A stretch of DNA of 64,000 bases from Amylostereum areolatum. Lineage: Eukaryota; Basidiomycota; Agaricomycetes; Russulales; Stereaceae. Position 1 is the first letter of the stretch. Each line of letters opens with the position of its first letter. The stretch is from contig SAXG01000001.1 in NCBI GenBank assembly GCA_012932865.1, forward strand, positions 1,663,693-1,727,692, written 5' to 3'. Position numbers and translations under genes: made by a program. Shown piece by piece: positions 1 through 11,409 of this stretch. Below the pieces are notes generated by a model, which was not told the origin of the DNA, did not search any database, and was given only the letters and a program-made list of their open reading frames with translations.

Positions 1-2
1 AA

Positions 3-1178
3 GCACCTTGGGGGCATGTATCCATCGACTTTGTCGTGCTGCTCCCGGTCTTGGATGGAAAAGACGCCATCTGCAATGTGAACTGCATGGGTACCAAGCA
101 GGTTGTATTCTGGGCCACGACCAAAGACCTAACAGAGGACGAACTTGCCTTTGAGTACCTACGCGAGGTGGTCCCCCATCATGGAATTCCTAGAAAGATT
201 GTCAGCGACCGCGACAGTGTGTTTGTCTCCAAGTTCACCACGGCATTGTTCCAACTGTTAGGCATTGAAGGGAACCCGTCCACACCATATCACCCTCAGA
301 CGGACGGACAGACTGAACGCTCCAACATGACCATGGAAAACTACCTTCGCATCTTTGTCAATCAACAACAGGACGATTGGACATGTTACCTCCCACTTGC
401 CATGACCGCGCTCAACAACATGGTCCATAGTTCGATTGGGATGTCTCCCAACTTTGCCAACTATGGTCGGGAACTCTACCTGGGGACAAACCCTCGACGC
501 GAGACAGACAACCCATCGGCAAACGAGTTTGCACAACGCCTGTGAGACATCTATGAGGAAGCCCGCTCTGCGCTAAAGGTAGCACAGGATGATCAAAAGC
601 GCTTTTACGATCGCAAGAAGGACGAACCAATAGATTACAAAATTGGCGACTTCGTCTGGCTGGAAGCCAAGACAAGAGATGGCCAAACCGTAATCAAAAC
701 GGCATGTCCTATGCAAAAGCTAGATGACAAGCACTTCGGTCCTTTCGAAATCCTGGAAAAAGTCGGAGCATCGGCTTACAAGCTTTGCCTCTCTGCATCC
801 TGGTCACAAAAACATCCGGTCTTCAACGAGTCCCTCCTATCTCCACACAACAGTCCCGCCTTTGACAATCAGAAAGCACCTACACCTCCACCCCCAGAGT
901 TAGTCCAAGGAGAGGAAGTCTATGAGGTCGAAAAATTATAGACTCCAAGAAGGTTGGTCGCGGCTTCAAGTACCTGGTCAAATGGAAAGGCTACTCAGAC
1001 AATGACAATACTTGGGAGCCTCTCACCAATCTCCAGAATGCCAAGAAACGTATTGACGACTTCCACCATGAACATCCGGGTGCCCCGAAACCTGCACACT
1101 TTAATCGTTGGGAACTCCTGTCGGAGGAAGAAGCTGGATCTGATTACGACGAGGACGTCGAATCTAAGGAAGGGGTGA
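3..1178 (+). pseudogene. Ty3/gypsy integrase and chromodomain (3' part of pol), broken
   Basis: The window opens inside a Ty3/gypsy polyprotein. The integrase core is visible: SIDF (first Asp, 27-29), VSDRDSVF with the second Asp, the hallmark YHPQTDGQTERSN, and the last catalytic Glu. A TGA at 543-545 follows Q-R-L and looks like a CGA codon changed by one C-to-T. Past it the frame continues through the usual C-terminal part (KRFYDRKK, GDFVWLEAK, HFGPFEILEKVG). A one-base loss in an A run near 935 shifts the frame; the other frame then gives a chromodomain (FKYLVKWKGYSDNDNTWEP) up to about 1178. No paralogue of this family is in the window, so the ancestral codons are inferred. The element continues off the left edge. 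It is dead as it stands. Confidence 0.9.
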
Positions 1179-1636
1179 TGTCATGAACAGTCTATAATTT
1201 TCTTTTTACTTTACATTGGTTACACGCTTTAGGACTTATCGGCTTATCACCAGTCCGGCTCCACTCCGGCCTGGACCCGGTTTATCTATATCCTGCCTGG
1301 ACCCACGTGACTCATCTTGGCCCGGGTCTGACTCCTTTCTCTTGACTCATGCTGTACAATACTGACTCATGCTGTGCTCTTTTACATACGACTGCTTACT
1401 TATACTAGGTCTGCTTACTGATCGCCGTGTATTGGTTGCTTACCTAAGTCTCTCTCCTCTCGTGTATATAAGGCTCGCTCTCGCTGTACATATTCCTTAT
1501 CTCGAGCTAGTCAATTCTACCGACTTTGCTTGCTTTCCCTTGTCTGTCGCCGTGTCTGATTGGCTCCCTTCCATTGTCCTCATCTTCTAGTCAGCTGTGT
1601 TGTAACTTGGTGCTGTCACACTAGTCATTGCTGACA
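1179..1636 (+). repeat. 3' LTR of the left-edge gypsy element
   Basis: The block starts TGTCATGAAC directly after the chromodomain ORF and ends CTGACA, giving the TGTCA...TGACA inverted ends used by the other gypsy LTRs here. Its length (458 bp) fits. A TATA-like stretch (GTATATAAGG, about 1463-1472) lies inside. The partner LTR is outside the window, so the exact 3' boundary is inferred. Confidence 0.65.
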
Positions 1637-1872
1637 GTAGTAATTTGTCATGTACCTATGTTTGTAGATCTGATTTGCCTTGATGATGATATGGGATCTT
1701 GAGGGAGTGTCGCTTGGGTCAGAGGTCCGCGTAAATGGTGCACCACCTCTCGAAGACTTCAGGGCATAGATGTCTTATAAGCGGTTCAAGAGGTGTTCAT
1801 ACAGGTGGTCTGGAAAGGTCTGTGTGAGGCATGAGAAAACAGCGACAACACGGATACATAGTGGATGCAAAC

Positions 1873-2125
1873 CTAGATAGTGGGATCATCCTCATAAGTG
1901 CTGAAAAAAAATGGAAGGTCAATCGGGTTGTTCTCTGTTGCCCCGATGCCGTACAGTGAGAACAGGTCTGTGGCGGTTTGGGCCTTGAATTCCTCAAGTT
2001 CGTGGCGGTTGCGGCGGATGGCCCAAAGCCGTTGCTGACGGCGGTCAATACAAATGATCTGGAAGACAAAATTCTTCCTATTCGTGCACCGGTATTGGAC
2101 TTTGTTCTAGCGGTGCTCAAGTTCA
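1873..2125 (-). pseudogene. Coding remnant of unknown family
   Basis: The minus frame reads about 75 residues with strongly protein-like composition, including KNFVFQIICIDRRQQRLWAIR, then an amphipathic stretch rich in Glu and Arg, then NPIDLPFFF and a TAG at 1875-1873. A TAG near the upstream end interrupts the frame, and I see no start codon. The alternating hydrophobic pattern followed by a charged helix suggests a real folded domain. I do not recognise the family. It sits between a gypsy LTR and a dispersed repeat and is probably the 3' stub of a gene whose 5' part was lost. Confidence 0.4.
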
Positions 2126-2135
2126 ACCTTTAAGA

Positions 2136-2545
2136 ACTTGGTGGGGAGTGGGCCATTGTGAGGATGGTAGTACGATTCCTCACATTTTTCTGTCCCAAGT
2201 TCCTCACATTTTTCCGTCCCCAAGGTCAAATTTTTTGAACCTGGGTGTTCAAGTCTTTTGTAGGCAGAGGTCAAATTCTGGAGTGTGCCATTGCAAGCAT
2301 GGCAGCACAGGTCCTCGCATTTTTAGGTCTCAAGGTCAAATCTTTTGCACCCTAGCATTCAAGTCTTTTGTAGGCAGAGTTTGAATTCTTTAAACCCAGG
2401 TGTTCACATTTTTGTAGGCAGAGTTCAATGCTCACGCCATTTGCATTGGAGTGCAGGAGTGCGCAAGCGCTCACGCCATTTGTGTTGGCATGCAGGAGCG
2501 CACAAGTGCTCACCCAGGACCGGATTCTCCAGCACCAACATTGAG
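2136..2545 (+). repeat. Dispersed repeat R1, copy 1, ending in a 39-bp minisatellite
   Basis: Begins CTTGGTGGGGAGTGGGCC and matches 23329-23770 nearly throughout. It contains internal near-duplicates (GGGCCATTGTGAGGATGG against GTGCCATTGCAAGCATGG, and two copies of CAAGTCTTTTGTAGGCAGAG). The 3' end (about 2430-2515) holds about two units of a 39-bp tandem repeat with core CATTTGTGTTGG; the second copy has about four units. No ORF is convincing. Confidence 0.7.
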
Positions 2546-2559
2546 GAGTGTGACTTGAA

Positions 2560-3220
2560 TGTACAGTATTGACCCATTTGCAGGCACCAAAAATGGAGGA
2601 CAGTTTATGTGACCAGTCAATCTTGGGCACTAATCTTTATATCATCACTCAAATTGGACATCCGAGAGAAATGTACTAATATGATGAGCTTAATATGGAC
2701 TATATGTAACTGTACATAGCCTTTGATCACATACTGTCATGGTGACCGGCTAAGGACATACATCCAATGGCCTTCTAGGTTACAACACTCGAAGGAAGCT
2801 CATAGTGAAGGGGAACAATAGGGAACAATGGAAAAGACAGTACAATACACTCTAGCCGGTAAAGGCGAAGAGGAAAGACTAAGGAATATGTACATGCAGA
2901 CCAGCTATATATACTAGAAGGGATGCGCACAGACCAAGGGGCACATCCATGATGTCATCAATAGGGACTGATCACAGGTATGTGATCAGATAGCACGAGA
3001 AAACAATGAAAAATGCGAATAAGAGGGAGAATGAGAGAAACCGTCATGGTGATCCATAACACATATTCAATGTCCGTAATACAGTGGTAATGCTTGTGGA
3101 CACTGTTTTTGGGTGTTTTTGGCTGTAAAAAAAATATTTTGCATATCACATTGCTCCCAATGCGGAGAACACTTAGATAATTCATATATAGCATTATATA
3201 TATGTACTATACCTTATCTA
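2560..3220. other. AT-rich filler with no recognised gene
   Basis: No frame has protein-like composition. There are TATA-like stretches (AGCTATATATACTAG near 2900) and a short motif TGTCATGGTGA near 2727. Nothing else could be supported. Confidence 0.5.
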
Positions 3221-3239
3221 ATATTTGGAACCCTTATTG

Positions 3240-4660
3240 GAGAATGAGGGAGAGCTGTGCACGCTGTTGCGCTCGACGAGCTCGAGTCTCGGCAGGTGCC
3301 AAGACTCAGGAACTGCCGAGACACATTCCCAATTGAGAAGGTGTGCCAGATCTCTCTTTTTCTCTCTTCCACCATCCCCCTCCCCCCACACTGCCACGCC
3401 GCCATCCCCCCCCCACGTCCAATGACGCCCTCAATGATGATGCCACTGCCCTCAACACCAACCACGCGCTCAACAGCGCCCTTTTGATGCCAACATGTCA
3501 TGCCTAACCCAGTGAGTCCCCTCTCCCTTTTTTCTCTTTCTCTCTCTGCTGGCCTCTCCCCCGCGCCCGTGCTGGCCCCTCCCCTGAGCTCATCGCCTCC
3601 TGCCACCCCCTACAGCTGCGTCCCTGCGCCCGCCACGTGTCGCTTCGGCAATGTGCGGCTGCCCAGGCGGCCATGCCACATGCCCACCATGGCGTGCTGC
3701 GACCGTGCTCACGGTGCGGGCAGTGCACGGGCGTGTCCGGGTGCACAAGCGTGCCACCGGGTGCGCAAATACAAGCGCGTGTGGTGCGCACGGGTGCGGT
3801 GCGGGCGAGCAAGCAAGCGGGCGCGGTGCAGGCGGGCAGGCAAGTGGGCGCAGTGCGCAGCTGGCGGCAGGTGGGTGCATGGCGAGCGGGTGCAATGCAT
3901 GTGGTTGCCTCCGTGCGGGACACTCCACCCTCGACGTGTGAGCCCTCCGTCCTCGACGCTGATGCCCTACCCTTGACGCGGGTCCCTCTTCCTCAATGCA
4001 TGCCACCCTTGCCTGCTCCCTCAACGCGTCCGCACGTGCACACTCCCTGAACACGCCAGCCCCCACGCCGTCAACATGCACATTCGCGCTCGATGTCCGT
4101 GCCTGCATGCCTGTACGCCCCGCCCGTGCCACCCTCCCCTGCCCTCGAGGTGCATGCGCTCGCGCATGCACCCCTGGCGCACCCACATGCACCTGCACCT
4201 ACACCGTGCACGCCCCCCTCGCCCTCAATGTACATGCCCACGCATCCCTTGGCCACACACCCGGCCTCTGTTGCTCGCGCGACACGCGAGCACGTGGGTC
4301 TGGCGTGTACACACCGTGTAAGTGAGCGCAGGGGAGGCTTCGTGAGCAGCAGAGTGCTGGGCGCGCGCGTGCGAGTCAAGGGTGGGCATGCACATCAAAG
4401 GAACGGGCAGGGGTGCATGTGTACTAAGGGCATGCAGGCGTGTAGTCTGAACATGCCCTAAACATGACAAACACTGTCGCTGCGTGCGACGCACAAGCGG
4501 ACCGTGTTCGTCGTGTATGCGTGGGTGGGCCGTTGGGAGGAAGAGGAGGAGGAGGAGGAGGAAGACAGAAGATGCAACCTTGAACAAAATCTGGCAGTTG
4601 CTGAAACAACGAGTTCAAGCGAGTATTGTCTCATACGCGGCAAAGACAGCTTCAGAAAAA
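3240..4660. repeat. GC-rich low-complexity block, copy 1
   Basis: C-rich and G-rich stretches alternate (C-rich about 3350-3650 and 3950-4260; G-rich about 3700-3900 and 4330-4560). Words such as CGCCC, ACGCC and GTGCGGGCG recur irregularly. Long frames are open on both strands at once with Pro/Ala/His/Arg-dominated products; that results from few A/T bases, not selection. It sits between repeat R1 and a conserved tail, the same order as at 23.3-26.4 kb. Confidence 0.6.
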
Positions 4661-4676
4661 ATCAATTGAGCATGTA

Positions 4677-4873
4677 GAAGTATTATATCGTACAATACAA
4701 ATACAACTGTGTATTCATTACTATGTATATAGTTCAAACGAAGTGTACAGGTCGAGTTTCGTACAGGTTGATATGATCACGTGACTAACCCTAACCTAGC
4801 CCATCTCAGCATCACAAATTATGCGCGGATGGGAAGGAAAAGGATGACATAATAAATGTTCCTAAAGGAATCG
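4677..4873. repeat. Conserved tail of the GC-rich unit, copy 1
   Basis: Aligns with about 26200-26396: shared GAAGTGTACAGGTCG, CACGTGACTAACCCTAACCT and GACATAATAAATGTTCCTAA. Both copies lose similarity just after AATCGTAA, suggesting an element end there. The embedded CTAACCCTAACC is only about two telomere-like units. Confidence 0.6.
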
Positions 4874-4879
4874 TAAAGG

Positions 4880-6060
4880 AGTTAGGATATGCAAAACCGA
4901 ACAAGACCATACGAACGCACCCGGCTGGTGGAGTACGAGTCTGTCGTGCCAACCCATCTCACAAGAAATGGGGCATCTCCGAGGCCGTGTACCTTGGTTG
5001 TCGCTATGTTGAGACCTTTGGTGAGTGGATGTGCCGTGACAGCATCAGCTGTGGCTTGCGAGGGGACAGCCGGTGTGCCATGACCACGACCTTGCCACCT
5101 CTGACATCACAGAATTGAATGACATCTGGCCAGCCTTGAGAATGCTATATATGAACTAGCGAGGGTATAATTTTCGGCTGACTGATCAGTACCTTGATCA
5201 GCCTAGATATGGGACGGTAGGCCTGCTAGGAACTGGCACATCTCCTTGCTAGCTACCCCATCCGCGAAGCATAAATAAAGATACCTACTTGCTACTGATA
5301 GATGACGGAGACAGAGGCTGATGTGAACTCAGGGAGCTGATCAATCCGAAGTTCTGGATCTTGCCGATGAGTTGATGTCAGACTGACATCACTGGCAGAC
5401 TCCAACAATCTCACCGTGTATCACATTCCCCGCTATCTCAGCCTTTTCTGCTGCAAGACACACCGGCTTTCGCCTCGTCGAAGGCAAAGTCAATCGGATA
5501 TCACGGCCGACTAGGCGTAGTTCAAACCGCGCAGGCGCTATTACTCCGAACCGCTAGACTGGTACCTAACACCACCGGGTTCATGAAAATCATCAATATC
5601 ATATAGCTAGAGAGACGGCTCCAAGTACACTTGCTGTTCTCCTTTGCTACAGATCGGGCGGACATTCCTCGCTAGCTTAGGGCATGCGGTCTCGAACCTT
5701 CGCCACACTTCCATCTTTCTTTCTCTTCCGCCGCCGAGGTCAATGATGGCCGTCGCTGGCCCAGTTCACGATTCGCGCCATTGGCATCAAACCTCTCGCA
5801 GGTTAGAGAGACGGATCCTAGTACACTTATTATTTACTTATCATTTTCACTCGCTGCTAGCCTAGCTGACATTCTCGTTGGCCTGTAGGCGACAGTGATT
5901 CAATCATAAAATGGATTAAGTTGTGATGATACGAGTACAACAATAAGTAATAGATGAGAATATGCAGGCATTACTTTATCACCCGGAGTCGTAAGTAGTG
6001 TAGAACACAGTGATACTATGGATTTGGACTCGAAGCAGTTGCAATCAAAGCAGTTGCAAT
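4880..6060. other. Gene-poor stretch with possible fragments
   Basis: One frame at about 4895-5125 looks somewhat protein-like (KKWGISEAVYLGCRYVETFG) but is short and unrecognised. A pair of short direct repeats (AGAGAGACGG near 5610 and 5805, each followed by a GTACACTT) suggests old LTR debris. I see no gene here. Confidence 0.35.
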
Positions 6061-6072
6061 CAAGTGGGAAAG

Positions 6073-7372
6073 CTACACTGGTGGTGTGGCTGGGGACGTG
6101 CGATGCAGTTCCACATGTCGCTCCTTGATGTGGGATAGGGTCGACTCACTGGAAGGTGGCTTGTAGGCGACGGTTTGAGGGAATACCTTACTATGGACCA
6201 GGGAAGTAAGTAAATAGTCATGGCCTAGGAAAAGTTGCTTACTTGTTCCACCAGGCGAGGACTTTGTCAATTTCCCCCTTCTTGTCAGGGTCCTCGAAAA
6301 GTTCAAGAAGGCTGTGATAGAACCGTTCTGAGTTGCTAACACGGTCAGTGTGAGAAAAGATTGACAAAGACTGAAGGGAAAATCGAAGCTATATGGGACG
6401 GATTAGAAGGTGACACCAGCGCAACAACTCGTGGGTACACTATCTGAGTTGCAGCATAGGCGATTGAGGGCCCCATTACCTCCGTCATTCCGTGAATATG
6501 AGCATTACCCATTCGACAAGCTTTTGTCTCTGTAACGTTGGTGTACACTGAGCTTGGCGATGTGAAAATATGCTTGTATGCCTTATGAACCGGAAGAGAA
6601 GCATTAATTAGTGTAGCAGTATAAACATACTCAAATCACTTATACAAACAAGAAGATCACTGCGAAGGAGTCCCTTCCAGGGTTGTCCGCAATCATATTG
6701 GTAGCCTTGAAAAATAAGCAGTGGCCATTGGTCCCCAGGTACAATGATCTTCTGTGTCTTTAATTTTTCTTGAACACTGTGTCGATCAGATTTTAGAAAT
6801 GGGAAGGGGGGTATATGTACGAGGAACACGTACGTAACATCATTCCAATCAAGCGACGTGGGGCAGAGGAGAGCACCTATTCGAGGATGATGGAATCCAC
6901 GATCGCTTTTCTGATTCCGCAAAAGAGGAGGGGAGAGCAACTGTCCCGGAGGTGCCAGCCACTCAATAACTGCAACTTTAAGGTTCTTTATGTCATCAGA
7001 TCTCGCTGATGATATACCCTTTTGAATCTAACCAGTGGGCGTAAATGCCATTGTTGAAGTGATGTAAACATGATGACACACCTGCTGAGCAATCTCCCTA
7101 AGCTACTCTGGCCCCTCCAAAAGGTGGTCTTTGAGAGAGGGAAGCATATCAAGTAGTGCAATAAAAACCTTCAATTCCCTCCTCTTCCTAATCCATGTTA
7201 GCAATCAGCCTCAGGTATCCCGAGAGGCGAAGACATCACTTGTTAGTCAGATCCTCGAGCGGGCGAGCCATGCATGCAATCCCATCTGTGAGCAGCTTCT
7301 CTACATAGCACATTGCATATACTATACGCCTGAAGTGCCGTCTGTTGTGCACATAAGGGCCGGAAAGAGAGC
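6073..7372 (-). CDS. Spliced gene resembling Agaricomycete DUF6698 proteins
   Basis: Seven exons can be followed on the minus strand: about 7372-7240, 7187-7082, 7005-6834, 6776-6650, 6581-6441, 6370-6243 and 6190-6073, with short GT-AG introns. Phases agree at most junctions; the second-to-third junction is uncertain. The product shows blocks I associate with DUF6698: RRHFRRIVYAMCYVEKLL, SDRGFHHPRIGALLCP, VPGDQWPLL, PWKGLLRSDLL, AYKHIFTSPSSV, GNAHIHGMTEV, SIAYAATQ, SERFYHSLLELFEDPDKK and VLAWWN. Only one inactivating change is seen: TAG at 7105-7103 (after E in G-P-E), one C-to-T from CAG. Exons upstream of 7372 are not resolved. Function is unknown; members are often multicopy in mushroom genomes. 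The family name is from memory; the gene structure is read from the sequence. Confidence 0.7.
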
Positions 7373-8490
7373 TGTGTAATTGATTGAGGTAAGTCCTAGT
7401 CAGATAAACACAGAAAACGGAGAACCCACGGCCGTTTGCGAGGAGAAAGTTTGAGTGCGTCAGGCTCCTAGGCCCGCCGACCAAGAACAGAAGGGCTACA
7501 TGTCATAGAGAAGCACAAGAGAGGATGATGGTGAAAAGGGGAAGGGGGCAGTAACTTGGACAAAGCCAGTAGCTGTCGGAAGGAGGGCACACTTCATGTT
7601 ATATAGTACTTTTGGGAACGAAGACAGTGCAGAGACCGCCTCTTCGGTTGAAGACCTGCCGCAGGTAGCATCGCTATCTGTCTTGACTGGAGTTTCCCTT
7701 CTGTCTTCACCGCACTTCTTACGAACTTCGTTGCTGGCCAAGTATTGCGAGTCCAGCGAAAGGTTTGAATGTAAACATTGGTGGTAGTGCTATGTAAACC
7801 GTAAGTGCATAAGCCTGAAGCGTGATACAAACTGAAAGTAAATCTAAAGTAAATCTCTCAGAATACTGTCCACATAGTGACTAGAGCAGTCCATGCCAAT
7901 ACCTCTGGTTCTGCGAGAGCATTTTGTGCCCAAAACCCGTGTATTATCTAAGATGTCATGACACCCTTGCTTGTGCTTGTGCGGTTTAGTGGGGCATAAC
8001 AATGCCAATACCGATGACAACAGCGCATCCTGAGTGTCTAGCGCTTGCAGAATAGAGCCACTGGATGTAATCTCGGGAGAAGAAAGACGTGGTGAAGAGG
8101 GAAAAGACGACGAGCATAATGAGGGTAGAAGTAATATCAGACGTGAATAAGGCAAGACGACGGACGAAGCACGGGGCGATGTCGAGTGAGAATTTGATAG
8201 TGGACGAGGGATGTAAACTTCAGCTGTGTGTAGAGCTTTGAGTTTTTCAATCTGAAGGATCTTGACATTCCGATCAGCAAGCACCAGCGGTTTGCGCTGC
8301 AGCTGCTTACTCTTTGCCTTGAAATTGAAGAGCTTCCGTGCCAGGTGCGCGAGGTTGCGAATCACAACACACTTTGGAACATCGGACGAAACACCACCAC
8401 GTGAGACAAGTACACTGATGTGCGGTGCGCACAAACACGGGTGTATATGATATAACAAGAGAATGGAACCATTCACTAGTACCGGGGTCG
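7373..8490. other. Probable 5' region of the DUF6698-like gene; unresolved
   Basis: A 210-codon minus frame covers 8476-7844, but most of it lacks convincing composition. A central part (KCVVIRNLAHLARKLFNFKAK) could be an N-terminal exon of the gene at 6073-7372. I could not join it by phase-consistent introns. Confidence 0.3.
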
Positions 8491-8496
8491 TTTACC

Positions 8497-8712
8497 ATGG
8501 CCATGCTTAACTGGTTGTTTGATCGCCACTGCATTTCCACAGTACTCAAGGGGGCTGATAGCGACACCTCAAGTACTGGTCACAATGGTCTTGAAGAGGG
8601 CCGTAAACCAAGCATTAGTGCCCATAAGTCGGGCGGTCCTAAAAAGAGACGAGAGCAGTCATGGTTAGACAAATATCATGGGAATGCAAACGGTACGAGG
8701 GACGAAGAATGA
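8497..8712 (+). CDS. Small hypothetical ORF
   Basis: The ATG at 8497 sits in a good eukaryotic context (ACCATGG) and opens 71 codons ending TGA at 8710-8712. The product has a hydrophobic start (MAMLNWLFDRHCIS), a Ser/Thr/Gly middle and a basic cluster (GGPKKRREQSW) that could be a nuclear signal. No family is recognised. It lies just upstream of the gypsy A1 5' LTR and may be a truncated exon. Confidence 0.25.
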   Translation: MAMLNWLFDRHCISTVLKGADSDTSSTGHNGLEEGRKPSISAHKSGGPKKRREQSWLDKYHGNANGTRDEE

Positions 8713-8794
8713 ACCTGTTGTTGTGGGGCGCTTTCACTATTGTCCAAACAACCTTCTTGAGTCGATACATGTGAGTGCGCGCCATGTGCGCCTG

Positions 8795-9216
8795 TGTCAC
8801 GGATCGCTCCATTTCTCTCTTCGTTTGCAGACCTTGTACACGCGACACGTCATGGCACATGACTTTCTTTCGCATCACATGCTCCAACGACGTCATTGCC
8901 CGGACTTCCGAACGGGGTTCCGCATTCTTATCTATGACATCACTGCTCCGGACTTCCGTCCTCCGCCCCATGACTCCTTTCTTATTGTTCCCCCCGCTCG
9001 CACCACTATTGCATTGCATTGCATCATCGTTCCCACTTGTATATAAGGACAGTATCTCTTTTCCCTTTTCCTTAGACTGTCCATCTCGTCATACGGTACT
9101 GTAGCTTGCACTGCACTACCCTAGACCCGGCACTCTCGAATCCATTTGTTTCCTTTGCTCCTCCCATTGTTGCGACTTAGGCGGTTCCTTCGGTCTCATA
9201 AACTGCGTTTCTGACA
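8795..9216 (+). repeat. 5' LTR of gypsy A1
   Basis: TGTCACGGATCGCTCC to TTTCTGACA. TATA box TATATAAG at 9040-9047. The same family occurs at 15430-15852, 30386-30810 and 54328-54751. Confidence 0.92.
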
Positions 9217-9284
9217 CCTGGACAGTCTACCCTACGCCTACCTCGCACCCCTCTCCCCTATACCTCCCTCGCTGTCTCTACGAC

Positions 9285-9838
9285 GTGGAAAAACCCCCAC
9301 CCTGGAACCCACCGCCGAACCGATCTTTCTCACCTTCAATCTCCAAGCATTCAACCCCGATTGCAACGCCCCCTTCCCCTGGCCCTGAGCAAACACGGCC
9401 ACCGTTGATCGCATATGAACCCTTGAACTCCTCTGTAGAGAACATACCTGGAAGGTCCACGGAGTCAATTGTCGCATATACGAGTGGTGCTGGAATCACG
9501 ATCACGGTAGGCAGACAATCCTCTGCCTCTACGCTCGTGTCGTTGCGTGCTTTGACGTAGATCGGAACCGGTTCGAGTTCTCGATTCACTCCCCCACCTG
9601 GCACACCTGTTCCAACACCCATCTACCTCCATCGATCATCCGACACAACTTCCCCACCGTCTACAATTTCGCAATCCCCACACCGGAATCCACCCCGCCA
9701 CCAGTCCTCCGCCCCACTATCAAGGGCAAGACCCTCCGCCACCATCGCCTTGAACACAAGATCCGCCAGGCTATAAAAGCCGGCTACCTCACCCAGAAAC
9801 TCCTCGGTCGTCGCCCCGTCGCGGCCGACTTCTTCTAG
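9285..9838 (+). pseudogene. ORF0 of gypsy A1, two premature stops
   Basis: A conserved ORF upstream of gag, ending in the family signature GRRPVAADFF and TAG 9836-9838. The protein includes HTWKVHGVNCRIYEW and FEFSIHSPTWHTCS. A TGA at 9386-9388 replaces the CGA found at the same codon in B (34318-34320), a single C-to-T; a second stop follows shortly (TGA where B has TGC). To about 9690 the DNA is much closer to B than to A2; after that it follows A2. No in-frame ATG start was found, as in A2 and B. Function unknown. Confidence 0.6.
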
Positions 9839-11409
9839 AACCATCGCTTCCCAAACCTTCACCCGTCCCCCCACCCCCGCGTTCCCCCCGGGTATTTTCC
9901 GCGACTATTGTCCATACGAGTACTCCATCCTCACCTCCCTAGACACCAAGAGACCGGTACATTGGGCCCACAACCCTCCCGAAGAAAGCAGGCAAGACTG
10001 GTACTTTGAAGGAGGCAACTATCTCACAGACGAAGACTTTGATCTTGCAACCAATGTCCTTACCGCCTTCCTTAACCCACCCGCATCCTCTTCCCCACCA
10101 CCCTGCCGATCCACTGTCCTCTCCCCCCCAGGGGATTCAAGTTCGACAGCGTCACCAAGAAGTGGTACGCGTATCGACGAAACCGGCAAGGAATACCAGG
10201 GCGCACAGTAGTTGAGTGGCAACCCTCTAGTGCAAACCCTGTTCAGGATCTCTGGTTTTGGAGACACAACCAGGAACTCATCACACCCCTCGAATTCCAA
10301 GTCGCGCGTGAAGTCCAAATCGAGCTTGACGAAGCTGAAGAACATCGTAAGGAACTCCGACGCCAACAAGAAGCAGCCTTCACCCGATCCCTCGACATCG
10401 CTCTCCCCGCTGACAAAATGCCCGACGAAGAAACCAAACCCTCGACCGCCTCCAAGCGCGAACTCGGCCCCAAGCCAAAGCCCTTCAAGGGTGACAGACA
10501 CGACACCCTCCGATTTGCCCTAGAACTCCGCATGTTCCTTCGTGTTAACAAAGATGTTTACACTACAGATGATGCCAAGATGATGCTCCTCCTCAGCCTG
10601 ATGGAGGGAGACACGGCAAACTCCTGGGCCACGCACCGCCGCATAGAGCTCTTTGCCGACAAGGACAAGAAGGAAGAAGCCGAGGACTCCGGTGAAACAC
10701 CCCCAAAGCTCCACTACAGCACCTACAAGGAGCTTTCGGACAGGTTTGGTCGGGACTTCGCAACGAGCTCATGATGACTACTCGGTACGTCACTGACTTC
10801 ATCACCGAGTTTGAACTGCTGGCGACTATGACGGAATACGACGAGGAAGCGCTGATCCACTTCTTCAAGAAAGGACTGCAGCGAGAACTCGGCAAGCAGG
10901 TGGCCCGGTCATACCCATTCCCTACTGACCTCGCGGAGTGGAAGGAGCGCGCCCGCCGCATCAACCACCAATGGCTCGAGGAGAACCCGGAGAGGAAGAG
11001 CAGTCAGTCCAAGGGGGCTGTCGCGCTCACCTCGAATGGTTCGGCCAACGACTCCTCGTCACGCCGAGTCGGCGCCTTCACCAACACCTCGACCCGCCCT
11101 GTGAAGCTGACAGACGACGAGCGCGCAAAGATGATGCATGAGGGCAGGTGCTTCATGTGTCGACAGGCCGGTCACGTCTCCCGCGACTGCCCCAACCGCG
11201 ACTCGAGCGCGCGATGGGTGGGCGCAGTGGAGACTGGATCTAAGGCCCCTCCCCCACCAATGAGCACGGCTCCACCCACTACAAAAGCAGCTCCCGACCC
11301 ATCCAAAACCATCATGGCAATCACTCGCCAGCTGAAGGATCTGGACGCGGAAGGCAAGGAGCAGGCAGTAGCGCTGTTGAAGGACATCCTGGAATCGCAG
11401 GATTTTTGA
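9839..11409 (+). pseudogene. gag of gypsy A1, two frameshifts
   Basis: The capsid region reads in pieces. A short indel near 10130 splits the N-terminal part. The frame with first ATG at 10418 runs to 10774 and contains LRFALELRMFLRVNKDVY. A 37-bp deletion relative to A2 near 10759 shifts the frame; the second half (10771-11409) carries DFITEFELLATM and a CCHC zinc knuckle, CFMCRQAGHVSRDC, for RNA packaging. Gag ends in GAT-TTT-TGA, overlapping pol in the -1 frame. Confidence 0.85.

Noticed and set aside
4790..4800. Telomeric repeat (CTAACCCTAACC), also near 26308
   Set aside because: Only about two units, inside a dispersed repeat tail; no array.
5370..5395. Small palindrome GATGTCAGACTGACATC as an operator
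   Set aside because: Short, isolated and in gene-poor DNA; it could occur by chance or be LTR debris.
5560..5600. Possible tRNA T-arm (GGTTCATGAAA)
   Set aside because: No matching stems or anticodon loop could be built around it.
8790..8794. Target duplication for gypsy A1
   Set aside because: GCCTG on the left and CTGTC on the right do not match, unlike the perfect duplications of the other elements.
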